Origin: an uncultured Lachnospiraceae bacterium
GTDB lineage: Bacteria; Bacillota; Clostridia; Lachnospirales; Lachnospiraceae
Length of the DNA stretch: 64,000 nucleotides
Assembly (NCBI GenBank): GCA_905235745.1
Contig: CAJOMN010000006.1
Coordinates: 21,024 to 85,023 of the forward strand
Direction: 5' to 3'
Shown one piece after another: positions 1 through 9,210 of this stretch (the stretch's first letter is position 1; every line of letters starts with the position of its first letter). The notes under the pieces were generated by a model, which did not search any database, was not told where the DNA came from, and saw only the letters and a program-made list of their open reading frames with translations. Position numbers and translations under genes: made by a program.

Positions 1-1
1 G

Positions 2-682
2 TATGTTCTCGATGATCTGTCCCTCAGGATCAGTCCCGGGGAATATGTTGCGATAGTCGGAAGAACGGGCTGCGGCAAATCGACTCTGGTGAGGCTGCTG
101 CTCGGATTCGAAAAGCCCGAAAAGGGCACTATATATTATGATGGCAAGGATATGAGCAATCTTGATACGGAATCGCTTCGTAAGAATATCGGAACGGTTC
201 TGCAGGATGCCGGGTTATTTCAGGGTGATATATTCCAGAATATAGTGATATCCGCACCGCAGCTTACATTGGACGATGCATGGCGTGCCGCCGAGCTGGC
301 CGGTATAGCAGACAATATCAGATCAATGCCGATGGGTATGAATACGATGATATCAGAGGGTTCGGGAGGTCTCTCGGGAGGTCAGAAACAGCGCATCATG
401 ATAGCAAGAGCCATAGCGCCCCATCCGAAACTGCTGCTGTTTGACGAAGCCACAAGTGCTCTTGACAACAGAACGCAGCGACAGGTGTCCGAATCTCTCG
501 AATCACTGAATTGTACGAGAATAGTAATAGCACACAGACTGTCAACGATAAAACACTGCGACAGGATACTTGTTCTTGACCGGGGAAGGATAGCCGAGGA
601 AGGAAATTACGATGAACTGATAAGCCGCGGCGGGCTGTTTGCACATCTCGTAGAGCGCCAGAGGCTGACCGGTGCCAAATGA
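2..682 (+). CDS. NHLM-type bacteriocin export ABC transporter, ATPase end (5' partial)
   Basis: This is the C-terminal nucleotide-binding domain of an ABC transporter whose start lies left of the window; 226 residues are visible. The reading frame is open from base 2 and shows Walker A (GRTGCGKST), the ABC signature (LSGGQKQR), Walker B (LLLFDEATSALD) and the H-loop (IVIAHRLST). The segments YYDGKDMSNLD, GDIFQNIVISAP and MPMGMNTMISEG are, as I recall the family, typical of the permease/ATPase subunit that exports nitrile-hydratase-leader or Nif11-type peptides. Such proteins normally carry an N-terminal membrane domain and sometimes a peptidase or cyclic-nucleotide-like domain, which cannot be seen here. 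The gene ends in TGA and a tRNA gene on the other strand follows. The ATPase call is certain; the NHLM assignment is recognition only. Confidence 0.88.
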   Translation, partial: YVLDDLSLRISPGEYVAIVGRTGCGKSTLVRLLLGFEKPEKGTIYYDGKDMSNLDTESLRKNIGTVLQDAGLFQGDIFQNIVISAPQLTLDDAWRAAELAGIADNIRSMPMGMNTMISEGSGGLSGGQKQRIMIARAIAPHPKLLLFDEATSALDNRTQRQVSESLESLNCTRIVIAHRLSTIKHCDRILVLDRGRIAEEGNYDELISRGGLFAHLVERQRLTGAK

Positions 683-761
683 CAGCCGTAAGAATCTTAT
701 GAAACAAGCATCATAGATATTGATGTTATGACGGCATTGTTATACAATATGATGCGTAGGC

Positions 762-844
762 TGCAGGTGGTGGGACTTGAACCCACATGTAGTTGCCTAC
801 GGCAGATTTTGAGTCTGCTGCGTCTGCCATTCCGCCACACCTGC
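762..844 (-). tRNA. tRNA-Leu (anticodon CAA)
   Basis: On the minus strand a full cloverleaf can be folded. The acceptor stem is GCAGGTG with CACCTGC, the anticodon loop is CTCAAAA (anticodon CAA, reading UUG), there is a long class II variable arm (GTAG/CTAC), and the T-arm is GTGGG-TTCAAGT-CCCAC. The long variable arm and the A discriminator fit leucine. CCA is not encoded at the 3' end. Confidence 0.95.
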
Positions 845-859
845 CCACAGGATTTTTCT

Positions 860-888
860 ATAATATCATAGCACCCGGTATGTTTCAA
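860..888 (-). promoter_or_regulatory. promoter for tRNA-Leu
   Basis: On the minus strand there is a -35 box TTGAAA (883-888), a 17-base spacer and a -10 box TATTAT (860-865). It lies about 15 bases upstream of the mature tRNA 5' end, as expected for a short leader. Confidence 0.65.
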
Positions 889-901
889 GGTTATTTTGTA
901 T

Positions 902-1252
902 ATGGAATATATTGACTGTACAACGTGCGAACAGAATATGAATGCATTCATTGAGAACAAGCTTGTCGGAGAAAATGTCTGGCAGTTTATCACGCATGTG
1001 GAAAAATGCAGCGAATGTTACGAGGAACTTGAGACGCGGTATCTGATCGCCGAAGCTTTGGGAAGGCTCGAAAACGGTGAATCCATAGATCTTCGCAAGG
1101 AACTGCTTCAGAAGATAAGGTATATCAAACGGGCAATGTATATACATTATTTTCATGAGGATGCGCTCAGGATATTTGAGATATTCTCGATGATCATAAT
1201 AGTATATGAATTCCTGTCCTTTGTATCCGGATACTTCGGGATCGTTTTTTAA
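902..1252 (+). CDS. small membrane protein with zinc-finger (anti-sigma-like) N-terminus
   Basis: The predicted protein has 116 residues. The N-terminus has a CxxC pair followed by HVEKCSEC, the spacing of the putative zinc-binding zf-HC2 module found in anti-sigma factors. The last 25 or so residues form one hydrophobic membrane-spanning segment. This gives the layout of a single-pass anti-sigma or sensor protein with a cytoplasmic zinc module. No sigma factor gene is next to it, so a partner is unknown. ATG at 902 has AAGG 11 bases upstream; a TTG at 896 in the same frame is possible but less likely. polA begins 9 bases after the stop, so the two may be cotranscribed. The function is inferred only. 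Confidence 0.7.
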   Translation: MEYIDCTTCEQNMNAFIENKLVGENVWQFITHVEKCSECYEELETRYLIAEALGRLENGESIDLRKELLQKIRYIKRAMYIHYFHEDALRIFEIFSMIIIVYEFLSFVSGYFGIVF

Positions 1253-1260
1253 TAATATTT

Positions 1261-3900
1261 ATGAGCAATAAACTGGTACTTATCGACGGCAACAGCATAA
1301 TGAACAGGGCGTTTTACGGAGTCCGCGATCTTACTAATGCGGCGGGTCTTCATACAAATGCCATCTACGGATTTCTGAATATCATGTTCCGGATACTGGG
1401 CGAAGAGGAACCCGACTGTCTTGTGATCGCCTTTGACGTGCACGCGCCTACGTTCCGCCATAAGATGTACGACGCATATAAGGGCACGCGCAAGGGGATG
1501 CCCGATGAACTCCGGGAGCAGGTTCCTTATCTCAAAAAGCTGCTTGCCGCAATGAATATCACTACGATCGAGAAGGAAGGGTATGAGGCCGACGATCTGC
1601 TCGGAACACTGGCAAAGCGCGCAGAGAAGCAGGAATATGACGTAACGGTGGTATCCGGGGATCGTGACCTGCTACAGATAGCAACCGATAAGATACTTGT
1701 CAGGATTCCCAAGACCAAGGGCGGCAAGACCGAGATAGAGGATTATCATACAGAGGATGTTATCGCCCGCTACGGACTGACCCCGCTTCAGATCATAGAA
1801 CTGAAAGGTCTTATGGGAGACGCTTCGGATAATATCCCGGGCGTTCCCAAGATAGGAGAGAAGACCGCAACCGAGCTGCTGCAGCAGTTTGGCGACATAG
1901 ACAATCTCAAAGAGCATATCCAGGAGATATCAAGGAAGTCTGTCAGAGACACGCTGTCCGAGAATTATGATATGGCGCTCATGTCCAGGAAGCTTGCCAC
2001 TATCGAGACAAATGCCGATATCGATCTTAATATTGAGGATGCGAAGCTCGGAGACATATATACAAACGAGGCATATCTGATAGTCAAGGAACTGGGCTTC
2101 AAGAATATTCTCTCAAGATTTGACGAGGCTGCATCGACAGTTGATTCTTCCTATACGGATGCATTCCGGACGGCGGACGACGATGATTCGGTAAGAGCCG
2201 TGCTTGACCGGTTAATAAAGGCGGGATCGGCATCTTTTTATGTATCTCCAGTAGGTCTTGCCGTTTCCGTGCAGGCAGACGATACTGTATTTATACCGGC
2301 AACCGCTTTGGCCGGGAATATATGCAAAGAGTTTGCAGATACTGTTATGACAAACGGTATCGATATCTGTACATTTGATCTGAAGGAACAACTGGATCTT
2401 GTTCCCGGTCTTGCCGTATGCGATTATGTCCGGGAGCATGTGACTGACCTGTGTATCGGCGCATATCTGTGCAACCCTCTCAAGAACGATTATTCTGTCG
2501 AGGATGTTGCAAACGAATACGGAAACCTTGTGGTCAAGAGCCAAAGAGAACTGTTCGGTAAGAACGATCTGACGGAAAGCTACATGATAATGCCCGATCA
2601 GGTCATAGAGTATATGTGCACATATTCTTATGTATGCATGGTATGCCGCAGCGCGGTCACCGATAATATAGAGCGGCTGCAGATGACGGATCTATTCCGC
2701 ACGATAGAGATGCCGCTTATCCCATGTCTGTATGATATGGAACGGGTCGGGATCAGGCTGCTGCCGGATCAGCTTAGTGCATACGGTGATAAGCTTGAGG
2801 CACAGATCCGCGAGCTGGAAAAAGATATTCACCGTGAGGCAGGAGAGGAATTCAATATCAATTCTCCCATGCAGCTTGGTGAGATATTGTTTGTCAAGAT
2901 GGGGATTCCCGGTGGCAAGAAGACGAAGAAAGGCTATTCGACCGCGGCTGATGTCCTTGAAAAGCTTGCGCCGGATTATCCGTTTGTCAGGCATATACTT
3001 GATTACCGGGCGCTTGCCAAGCTCAAGTCCACTTATACCGACGGTCTGATCGGCTGTGTCGGTGCGGACGGCAGGATCCACTCCACGTTCAATCAGACGA
3101 TAACTGCAACAGGCAGGATATCGAGCACCGAACCGAACCTTCAGAACATTCCGGTAAGAATGGAGCAGGGACGTCTCATCAGAAAGTATTTTGTTCCCGA
3201 AGAAGGATGCTGTTTTATTGATGCTGACTATTCCCAGATCGAACTGAGGATAATGGCACATATGTCACAGGACGAGTCACTTATGGAGGCATTTAATTCG
3301 GGTGAAGACATACATGCCCTGACAGCCTCAAAAGTGTTCCATACGCCGCTTGCCGATGTTACTCCGCAGATGCGCAGAAGTGCCAAGGCGGTTAATTTCG
3401 GTATAATATACGGGATCAGTACTTTCGGTCTGTCGGAGGATCTTAATATATCCAGGAAGGAAGCAAAGGAATTCATCGATGAGTATTTTGAGACGTTCCC
3501 CAAGGTCAGGGAATACCTTGACGGATGCGTTAACGGAGCCGGAAAAGACGGTTTTGTTGTGACGGAATTCGGAAGAAGAAGACCTGTTCCGGAGCTTGCA
3601 AGCTCCAACTTCATGCAAAGATCGTTCGGTGAAAGGGTTGCGATGAATGCCCCGATACAGGGGACGGCGGCGGATATTATGAAGATAGCCATGATACGTG
3701 TCAAGACGAGGCTTGAGAATGAAGGCCTGAAGTCACGCGTCATTCTGCAGGTGCATGATGAGCTTCTGCTTGAGGCGCCATGTGGCGAAACCGAACAGGT
3801 TGAGAGGCTTCTTCGGGAAGAGATGGAAGGGGCTGTATCATTATCGGTTCCGATGCTTGTGGAGACATCGACGGGAAGCAACTGGTACGAGGCAAAATAA
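1261..3900 (+). CDS. polA: DNA polymerase I
   Basis: The 879-residue protein performs gap filling, primer removal and repair synthesis. Residues 1 to about 290 are the 5'-3' exonuclease (FEN) domain, with DGNSIMNRAF, EADD and SGDRDLLQI segments. Residues from about 480 onward are the family A polymerase, with motif A DADYSQIELR (near 654), motif B RRSAKAVNFGIIYG (near 705) and motif C QVHDELLLE (near 830). The central region (about 300 to 480) keeps the size of the 3'-5' exonuclease fold, but I find no DxE catalytic motif, so proofreading is probably absent, as in many Bacillota. The start ATG has no clear Shine-Dalgarno sequence, so translation may depend on the gene just upstream. The coaE start overlaps the stop (TAATG). 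Confidence 0.97.
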   Translation: MSNKLVLIDGNSIMNRAFYGVRDLTNAAGLHTNAIYGFLNIMFRILGEEEPDCLVIAFDVHAPTFRHKMYDAYKGTRKGMPDELREQVPYLKKLLAAMNITTIEKEGYEADDLLGTLAKRAEKQEYDVTVVSGDRDLLQIATDKILVRIPKTKGGKTEIEDYHTEDVIARYGLTPLQIIELKGLMGDASDNIPGVPKIGEKTATELLQQFGDIDNLKEHIQEISRKSVRDTLSENYDMALMSRKLATIETNADIDLNIEDAKLGDIYTNEAYLIVKELGFKNILSRFDEAASTVDSSYTDAFRTADDDDSVRAVLDRLIKAGSASFYVSPVGLAVSVQADDTVFIPATALAGNICKEFADTVMTNGIDICTFDLKEQLDLVPGLAVCDYVREHVTDLCIGAYLCNPLKNDYSVEDVANEYGNLVVKSQRELFGKNDLTESYMIMPDQVIEYMCTYSYVCMVCRSAVTDNIERLQMTDLFRTIEMPLIPCLYDMERVGIRLLPDQLSAYGDKLEAQIRELEKDIHREAGEEFNINSPMQLGEILFVKMGIPGGKKTKKGYSTAADVLEKLAPDYPFVRHILDYRALAKLKSTYTDGLIGCVGADGRIHSTFNQTITATGRISSTEPNLQNIPVRMEQGRLIRKYFVPEEGCCFIDADYSQIELRIMAHMSQDESLMEAFNSGEDIHALTASKVFHTPLADVTPQMRRSAKAVNFGIIYGISTFGLSEDLNISRKEAKEFIDEYFETFPKVREYLDGCVNGAGKDGFVVTEFGRRRPVPELASSNFMQRSFGERVAMNAPIQGTAADIMKIAMIRVKTRLENEGLKSRVILQVHDELLLEAPCGETEQVERLLREEMEGAVSLSVPMLVETSTGSNWYEAK

Positions 3901-4490
3901 TGAAAGTCATAGGCATCACGGGCGGAGTCGGAAGCGGAAAATCCGAAGTGCTGAACATGATAGAGGAAATGACGGAATGTGTTATCGTCAGAGCGGATGA
4001 ACTTGCCAAAGATCTTGAGGCTCCGGGAGAGGTGTGCTTCGATCCCCTTGTGAGACTATTGGGAAATGGCGTCCTGCGAGATGACGGGAGGATCGATCCC
4101 GGGAAGATGGCCGGTATGATCTTCGCCGATGGAGATACGGATATTCGGGACCGGGTCAACCGGATAGTGCATCCGGCTGTAAAGGAACGTATCCTTGCAA
4201 TGATACAGGAAGCTTCCGATGAGGGAAGAGCCGAATATTTTTTCATAGAAGCGGCACTTCTGATCGAAGACAACTATGACACGATAGTAGATGAACTCTG
4301 GTACATATATGCCGGCGAGGATGTCAGAAGGAAGAGACTCAGGATCAGCCGCGGGTATTCCGATGAGAAGATAGATTCGATAATAAGGACACAGAGTACT
4401 GACGAGACATTCAGAAAATATTGCAGGGTCTGTATAGATAACAGCGGAACCCTTGAAGAAACCAAGGAACAATTGAAACAATTGCTATAA
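3900..4490 (+). CDS. coaE: dephospho-CoA kinase
   Basis: The 196-residue cytoplasmic enzyme phosphorylates the ribose 3'-hydroxyl of dephospho-CoA, the last step of coenzyme A synthesis. The N-terminal P-loop GITGGVGSGKSEV is typical, followed by RADELAKDLEAPG where the family has its DAD/E substrate segment, and the lid region IHPAV-like RIVHPAVKERI. The length is normal. The start codon shares its A with the polA stop (TAATG), so translation is coupled; polA-coaE linkage is common in Bacillota. The domain call is strong. Confidence 0.95.
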   Translation: MKVIGITGGVGSGKSEVLNMIEEMTECVIVRADELAKDLEAPGEVCFDPLVRLLGNGVLRDDGRIDPGKMAGMIFADGDTDIRDRVNRIVHPAVKERILAMIQEASDEGRAEYFFIEAALLIEDNYDTIVDELWYIYAGEDVRRKRLRISRGYSDEKIDSIIRTQSTDETFRKYCRVCIDNSGTLEETKEQLKQLL

Positions 4491-4510
4491 TTATTTGTGA
4501 GGAGAATCAA

Positions 4511-6700
4511 GTGGCAGAAAAGAAGAAAAATCCCGGACAGTTGGTATTTGGTCTCGATATCGGGACGAGAAGCATAGTCGGAACTGTCGGTTACAGAACC
4601 GACGATACGTTTCACGTTGTCGCGCAGTGCGAAAGAAAACATCAGACACGCGCCATGCTTGACGGGCAGATACATGATATTGAAAAGGTCGGAAATACGA
4701 TCAGGGAAGTAAAGCAGGATCTTGAAGCAATACTCGGCAAACAGCTTTATGAAGTCTGTATCGCCGCTGCGGGACGTGTGCTCAGAACGATCAATTCATC
4801 CGCCACGCTTGAATTTCCCGAGGAGACAACGATAGATGCGGAGCATATATATACTCTTGAAATGCTCGGTGTCGAGCAGGCATATGATGATTTTCAGGCT
4901 GCCAATAATACCGGTATCAAGTTCTACTGTGTCGGTTATACCGTAGTCAGATATTACATGAACGGATACCCTATAACGATTCTTGAGAGGCACAAGGCAA
5001 ACAATATATCCGTGGATCTGATCGCGACATTTCTTCCGGATGATGTTGTCGACGGGCTGTATAAGGCTGTCGAGATAGCGGATCTTGAGGTTGCTAACCT
5101 GACATTGGAGCCTATAGCCGCGATGACGGCTGCGATCCCTTCGATGTACCGCATGCTTAATATAGCGCTTGTAGATGTCGGCGCGGGAACAAGCGATATA
5201 TCCATAACCAAGGACGGCAGTATAATAGCATACGGAATGATACCGAAAGCGGGAGATGAACTGACAGAGGTAATAGCAAAAGGCCTGCTGCTTGATTTTA
5301 ACGAGGCAGAGCATGTTAAGATCGACGCAAGCAAAAAGGGTACGATAAAGTATACGGATATCATGGGCAATGAACACAAGATCGAGCCCAAAGACGTTGC
5401 AAAGATTGCCACTGAAGTGATCGATGACATTGCCAAAGATGTATCCGACAAGATCAAGGAACTGAACGGTGACAAACCTGTTTCCGCGGTCTTTGTCGTC
5501 GGGGGCGGAGGCAAGATAGCGGGATTTACCGAAGCAATTGCCAGGGAAATGGGAATAATGGCGGAACGTGTGGCAGTCCGGGGCGAGGAAGCGTTCAAGA
5601 ACGTTGATTACCAGTTCGAGGGAGCCATTCAGGACAGCACTTACGTTACACCTATCGGTATATGCCTGAACTTCTATGATCAGAAGAATAACTTTATCTT
5701 CGTGACGTTCAACGATAAACGGATCAAACTGTACGACAACGGACATCTGACCGTTGCGGATGCCGCAATGCAGGCAGGATTTCCCAATGAGGGACTGTTC
5801 CCCAAGCGCGGTCCCGACCTTAATTTCGTTGTTAACGGCAAACCCCATATGGTGCGGGGTGAAGTAGGTGAGGGCGCAGTGGTCAGGCAGGAAGGCAAGG
5901 AGGTCAGCCTTACGTCTCCTATAGCGGCAGGGGATCGTATCGTTGTCGAAGAGTCCACGGAAGGTTCTCCGGCATCGGCTACGATCGGGTCGCTTCTCGA
6001 ATACGGGAGCACCATATCGGTCATAGTGAATGACAAGAAGATAGACCTGCCCAAGTTTGCGGAGGTTAACGGAAATCTCCAGTCGGAGTTCTATGACATT
6101 CAAAACGGCGATGATATCAGGATGTTAACCTATTATACCGTTGCTCAGATCATAGAGTTCATGGATGTCATGCTTAATCCCGAAATGAATATATATGTCA
6201 ATAACAAGAAGGCTGACAAAGATACGAAATGCTACGATAATTTCTCGGTCATATGGACAATGGAAGATCTGAGCCTGTCGGACGTTTCCGAGGAAGAGGC
6301 CGAAAGTGCCAAGGCAAGCCTCAATCAGAAGGCTCCTGCCAGAAAGAGCGAGGAAGAGCTGTATGAGGACGCTGTTTCGGCCGAGTCGATCCGTAACAGC
6401 GACTATGCCGATGACGGAACACTTGATGAGGAATATGTCGAGTACAAACAGCAGAAAGAAGAGGCAAGACGCCTCGAAGAGGAGAGTCAGTACACGACGA
6501 TCACGGTGCTTGTTAACGGAGATCCCGTGACAATGGATCGCAAATCAGACTATGTGTATGTGGATGTATTTGAATATATTGATTTTGATCTCAAGAACAG
6601 ACCTGAGGGTAAGGGTATAGTTACACTACTGAACGGCGAGAAGGCGTTGTTCACCGAAGAACTCAAGGATGGGGATTCATTGGATATCAGATGGGAATAA
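4511..6700 (+). CDS. FtsA/PilM-like actin-family ATPase with extra C-terminal domains
   Basis: The 729-residue protein begins with an actin-like (ASKHA) fold: FGLDIGTRSIVGTVGY is the phosphate 1 motif, ALVDVGAGTSDISI phosphate 2, and VFVVGGGGKIAG the adenosine motif. Regions like these are shared by FtsA and PilM. Beyond residue about 390 come further beta-rich segments, then an acidic, charged linker (about 590 to 650) and a final domain that resembles a beta-grasp fold (YTTITVLVNGDPVTM). Classical FtsA is about 420 residues and ends in an amphipathic helix, which is not obvious here, so this is probably not the division FtsA itself but a relative. GTG start at 4511 with AGGAG in good position. 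Cellular role unknown. Confidence 0.85.
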   Translation: MAEKKKNPGQLVFGLDIGTRSIVGTVGYRTDDTFHVVAQCERKHQTRAMLDGQIHDIEKVGNTIREVKQDLEAILGKQLYEVCIAAAGRVLRTINSSATLEFPEETTIDAEHIYTLEMLGVEQAYDDFQAANNTGIKFYCVGYTVVRYYMNGYPITILERHKANNISVDLIATFLPDDVVDGLYKAVEIADLEVANLTLEPIAAMTAAIPSMYRMLNIALVDVGAGTSDISITKDGSIIAYGMIPKAGDELTEVIAKGLLLDFNEAEHVKIDASKKGTIKYTDIMGNEHKIEPKDVAKIATEVIDDIAKDVSDKIKELNGDKPVSAVFVVGGGGKIAGFTEAIAREMGIMAERVAVRGEEAFKNVDYQFEGAIQDSTYVTPIGICLNFYDQKNNFIFVTFNDKRIKLYDNGHLTVADAAMQAGFPNEGLFPKRGPDLNFVVNGKPHMVRGEVGEGAVVRQEGKEVSLTSPIAAGDRIVVEESTEGSPASATIGSLLEYGSTISVIVNDKKIDLPKFAEVNGNLQSEFYDIQNGDDIRMLTYYTVAQIIEFMDVMLNPEMNIYVNNKKADKDTKCYDNFSVIWTMEDLSLSDVSEEEAESAKASLNQKAPARKSEEELYEDAVSAESIRNSDYADDGTLDEEYVEYKQQKEEARRLEEESQYTTITVLVNGDPVTMDRKSDYVYVDVFEYIDFDLKNRPEGKGIVTLLNGEKALFTEELKDGDSLDIRWE

Positions 6701-6710
6701 GGGGAAAATC

Positions 6711-7508
6711 ATGCGAATATGCAGTATAGCGAGCGGAAGCAGCGGAAACTGTATCTATGTGGGGAGCGATGATACGCACGTCATTATCGATGCGGGAATA
6801 AGCGGCAGAAGGATAGAGGATGGTCTTAACCAATTGGGACTGACCACTTCGGATCTGTCCGGGATACTTATCACACACGAGCATTCGGATCATATTGCTT
6901 CGATCGGTGTTCTGGCACGCAAGTACGGAATACCAATGTACGCGACCGGAGGAACGATCAGGGGCATAACTGCGTCAAAAGGCGTAGGCCCGATAGATAA
7001 GTCACTTTTTAACGAGATATGTGCGGATAATGATTTTATGATCGACGATCTGAAGGTAAGACCCGTCGCGGTCAGCCATGACGCGCTTGAACCTGTCGCG
7101 TACAGAGTTGACCATGGCTGTGAGTCGGTAGGTGTCTGCACGGATCTCGGGACGTATGATGACCGGATAATCGAGGGATTTTCTGGCGTCAATGCGCTTA
7201 TCATTGAAGCCAATCATGACGTCAACATGCTCCAGGTCGGGAGATATCCCTACATTCTGAAGCAAAGGATACTGTCCGACAAGGGACATCTGTCAAATGA
7301 GAACTGCGGAAAGCTTCTGTGTGCACTGCTGCATGATGATCTCCGGTCGATAACGTTAGGACACCTGAGCGCGGAGAATAATCTTGCGGAACTTGCCTAT
7401 GAAGCGGTAAGACTGGAGATAATGATGGACGATAACAAATACGATCCGTCCGATCTGGATATACGTGTCGCACAAAGGTCGGAAGTATCGCAGCCAATGG
7501 CAGTATAA
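6711..7508 (+). CDS. MBL-fold metallo-hydrolase, WalJ/YycJ-like
   Basis: The 265-residue protein carries the metallo-beta-lactamase metal site THEHSDHI (HxHxDH) and begins with SIASGSSGNCIYVG, a segment typical of the YycJ/WalJ group of putative exonucleases/phosphodiesterases. Further histidines appear in AVSHDA and EANHDV, and GHLS near the C-terminus completes the pattern. The ATG at 6711 has GGGG a few bases upstream; a longer in-frame start at 6669 would overlap the upstream gene by 32 bases and is unlikely. In Bacillus the relative lies in the walRK locus; no walRK genes are present here. The substrate is not known from sequence. Confidence 0.88.
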   Translation: MRICSIASGSSGNCIYVGSDDTHVIIDAGISGRRIEDGLNQLGLTTSDLSGILITHEHSDHIASIGVLARKYGIPMYATGGTIRGITASKGVGPIDKSLFNEICADNDFMIDDLKVRPVAVSHDALEPVAYRVDHGCESVGVCTDLGTYDDRIIEGFSGVNALIIEANHDVNMLQVGRYPYILKQRILSDKGHLSNENCGKLLCALLHDDLRSITLGHLSAENNLAELAYEAVRLEIMMDDNKYDPSDLDIRVAQRSEVSQPMAV

Positions 7509-7535
7509 AGGTTGATAAGTGGACAGGAGAATGTT

Positions 7536-7808
7536 ATGAAAAAAACGATAATCACGGTAGTCGGAAAAGACACGGTCGGAATAATCGCAAAGGTATGTAC
7601 ATATCTTGCAAACAACAGGATCAATATACTGGACATTTCGCAGACTATTCTGTCGGGATTCTTTAACATGATGATGGTAGTGGACATGAGCGGATCATCC
7701 AAACCGTTTGATGACATCGCATCGGAACTGACCCAGATCGGAGAGGAGATCGGAGTCGTTATCCATTGCCAGCGCGAGGAAATATTTGAATCGATGCATC
7801 GTATTTAA
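7536..7808 (+). CDS. ACT domain protein, UPF0237 family
   Basis: The 90-residue protein is essentially one ACT domain, a small ligand-binding fold that usually senses amino acids. Recognisable parts are TVVGKDTVGIIAKV at the start, then NILDISQTILSG. The start at 7536 is chosen because AGGAGA lies 5 bases before it; an in-frame TTG at 7512 has no such site. It is followed at 43 bases by the UPF0210 gene, and these two families are linked in many bacteria and archaea, suggesting a regulator-enzyme pair. The ligand is unknown. Confidence 0.92.
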   Translation: MKKTIITVVGKDTVGIIAKVCTYLANNRINILDISQTILSGFFNMMMVVDMSGSSKPFDDIASELTQIGEEIGVVIHCQREEIFESMHRI

Positions 7809-7850
7809 ATATGTAAGTCTCATGGGTTGATTCTTATATGGAGAGACAAC

Positions 7851-9203
7851 ATGATCAATATACTTGAGGTAAATGAAACAAATAAGATGATCGGCGAGCA
7901 GAACCTTGACGTCAGGACGATCACGCTCGGGATCAGTCTGCTTGACTGTGCCTGTGACGATCTGTCAAGGCTGTGCGATAATATTTATGACAAGATCACA
8001 AGGGTCGCCAAAGATCTTGTTGCAACGGGAAAAGATATAGAGCTTGAATTCGGTATCCCGATCGTTAATAAGCGGATAGCCGTTACTCCTATATCGCTTG
8101 TCGGGGCCGGTGCGGCAAAGAGCCCCGAAGAATATGTTAAGATAGCAAAGACTCTTGATGAAGCCGCTCATACGGTCGGGGTTAATTTTCTCGGAGGGTA
8201 TTCCGCTCTTGTTTCCAAGGGAATGACTGAAGCGGATAAAAATCTTATTAAGTCAATACCCGAGGCTTTAAGTACAACCAACCTTGTATGCTCATCCGTT
8301 AATGTCGGATCAACCAGATGCGGGATTGATATGGATGCGGTCAGGCTGATGGGTCAGATAATCAAGGAAACATCGGAGAAGTCGGATATAGGTTGTGCAA
8401 AGCTTGTAGTCTTTTGCAATGCACCGGATGACAATCCTTTCATGGCAGGTGCGTTTCACGGCGTAACGGAGGGCGATGCCGTGATCAATGTCGGTGTATC
8501 CGGCCCGGGAGTAGTAAGAAGGGCTGTTGCCGACACGCGCGGACAGGGTTTTGAGGAGCTGTGCGAGACGATCAAAAAGACCGCTTTTAAGGTTACGCGG
8601 GTAGGCCAGCTTGTTGCCCAGGAGGCGTCAAAGAGGCTCGATATACCATTCGGTATAGTGGATCTGTCGCTCGCGCCGACACCGGCCGTCGGTGATTCGG
8701 TTGCCGATATCCTGTGCGAAATGGGGCTTGAGAAGGCAGGAGCCCCGGGAACCACGGCTGCGCTCGCGCTTCTCAACGATCAGGTCAAGAAAGGCGGCGT
8801 AATGGCAAGTTCATATGTCGGAGGCCTTTCAGGAGCGTTCATACCGGTCTCGGAAGACCAGGGGATGATCGATGCGGCAGAAGCGGGAGCTCTGACTATT
8901 GAAAAGCTTGAGGCAATGACGTGTGTATGTTCCGTCGGTCTTGATATGATCGCCATACCGGGAGATACAAGTGCAGCGACTATATCAGGTATCATTGCCG
9001 ATGAAATGGCTATAGGCATGGTTAATCAGAAGACTACCGCAGTTAGGCTTTGTCCCGCAAAGGGCAAGAAGGTCGGGGATACTGTTGAATATGGCGGTCT
9101 TCTGGGGCATGCTCCCGTAATGGCAGTCAATACGTTTTCATGTGAGGATTTTATTAGCCGTAGCGGCCGTATTCCGGCTCCGATACACAGTTTCAAAAAT
9201 TAG
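7851..9203 (+). CDS. UPF0210 / DUF711 (PFL-like) family protein
   Basis: The 450-residue protein belongs to a conserved family of unknown function that is structurally related to pyruvate-formate-lyase-type enzymes. The segments [29 protein letters not shown] and [16 protein letters not shown] are characteristic. ATG at 7851 has GGAGAG upstream; the in-frame start at 7827 would add eight residues and lacks a good site. Its partner is the ACT domain protein just upstream. It runs to within 7 bases of a convergent gene, with no terminator visible between them. I cannot assign a reaction. Confidence 0.92.
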   Translation: MINILEVNETNKMIGEQNLDVRTITLGISLLDCACDDLSRLCDNIYDKITRVAKDLVATGKDIELEFGIPIVNKRIAVTPISLVGAGAAKSPEEYVKIAKTLDEAAHTVGVNFLGGYSALVSKGMTEADKNLIKSIPEALSTTNLVCSSVNVGSTRCGIDMDAVRLMGQIIKETSEKSDIGCAKLVVFCNAPDDNPFMAGAFHGVTEGDAVINVGVSGPGVVRRAVADTRGQGFEELCETIKKTAFKVTRVGQLVAQEASKRLDIPFGIVDLSLAPTPAVGDSVADILCEMGLEKAGAPGTTAALALLNDQVKKGGVMASSYVGGLSGAFIPVSEDQGMIDAAEAGALTIEKLEAMTCVCSVGLDMIAIPGDTSAATISGIIADEMAIGMVNQKTTAVRLCPAKGKKVGDTVEYGGLLGHAPVMAVNTFSCEDFISRSGRIPAPIHSFKN

Positions 9204-9210
9204 ACCCGCT

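Noticed and set aside
2692..3261. 189-residue minus-strand frame opposite polA
   Set aside because: It covers the polymerase motif A region on the opposite strand and shows no motif of its own.
4796..6103. 435-residue open frame on the minus strand
   Set aside because: It lies wholly inside the FtsA-like gene on the other strand, has no family motif, and the plus strand frame has clear ATPase motifs and a good start.
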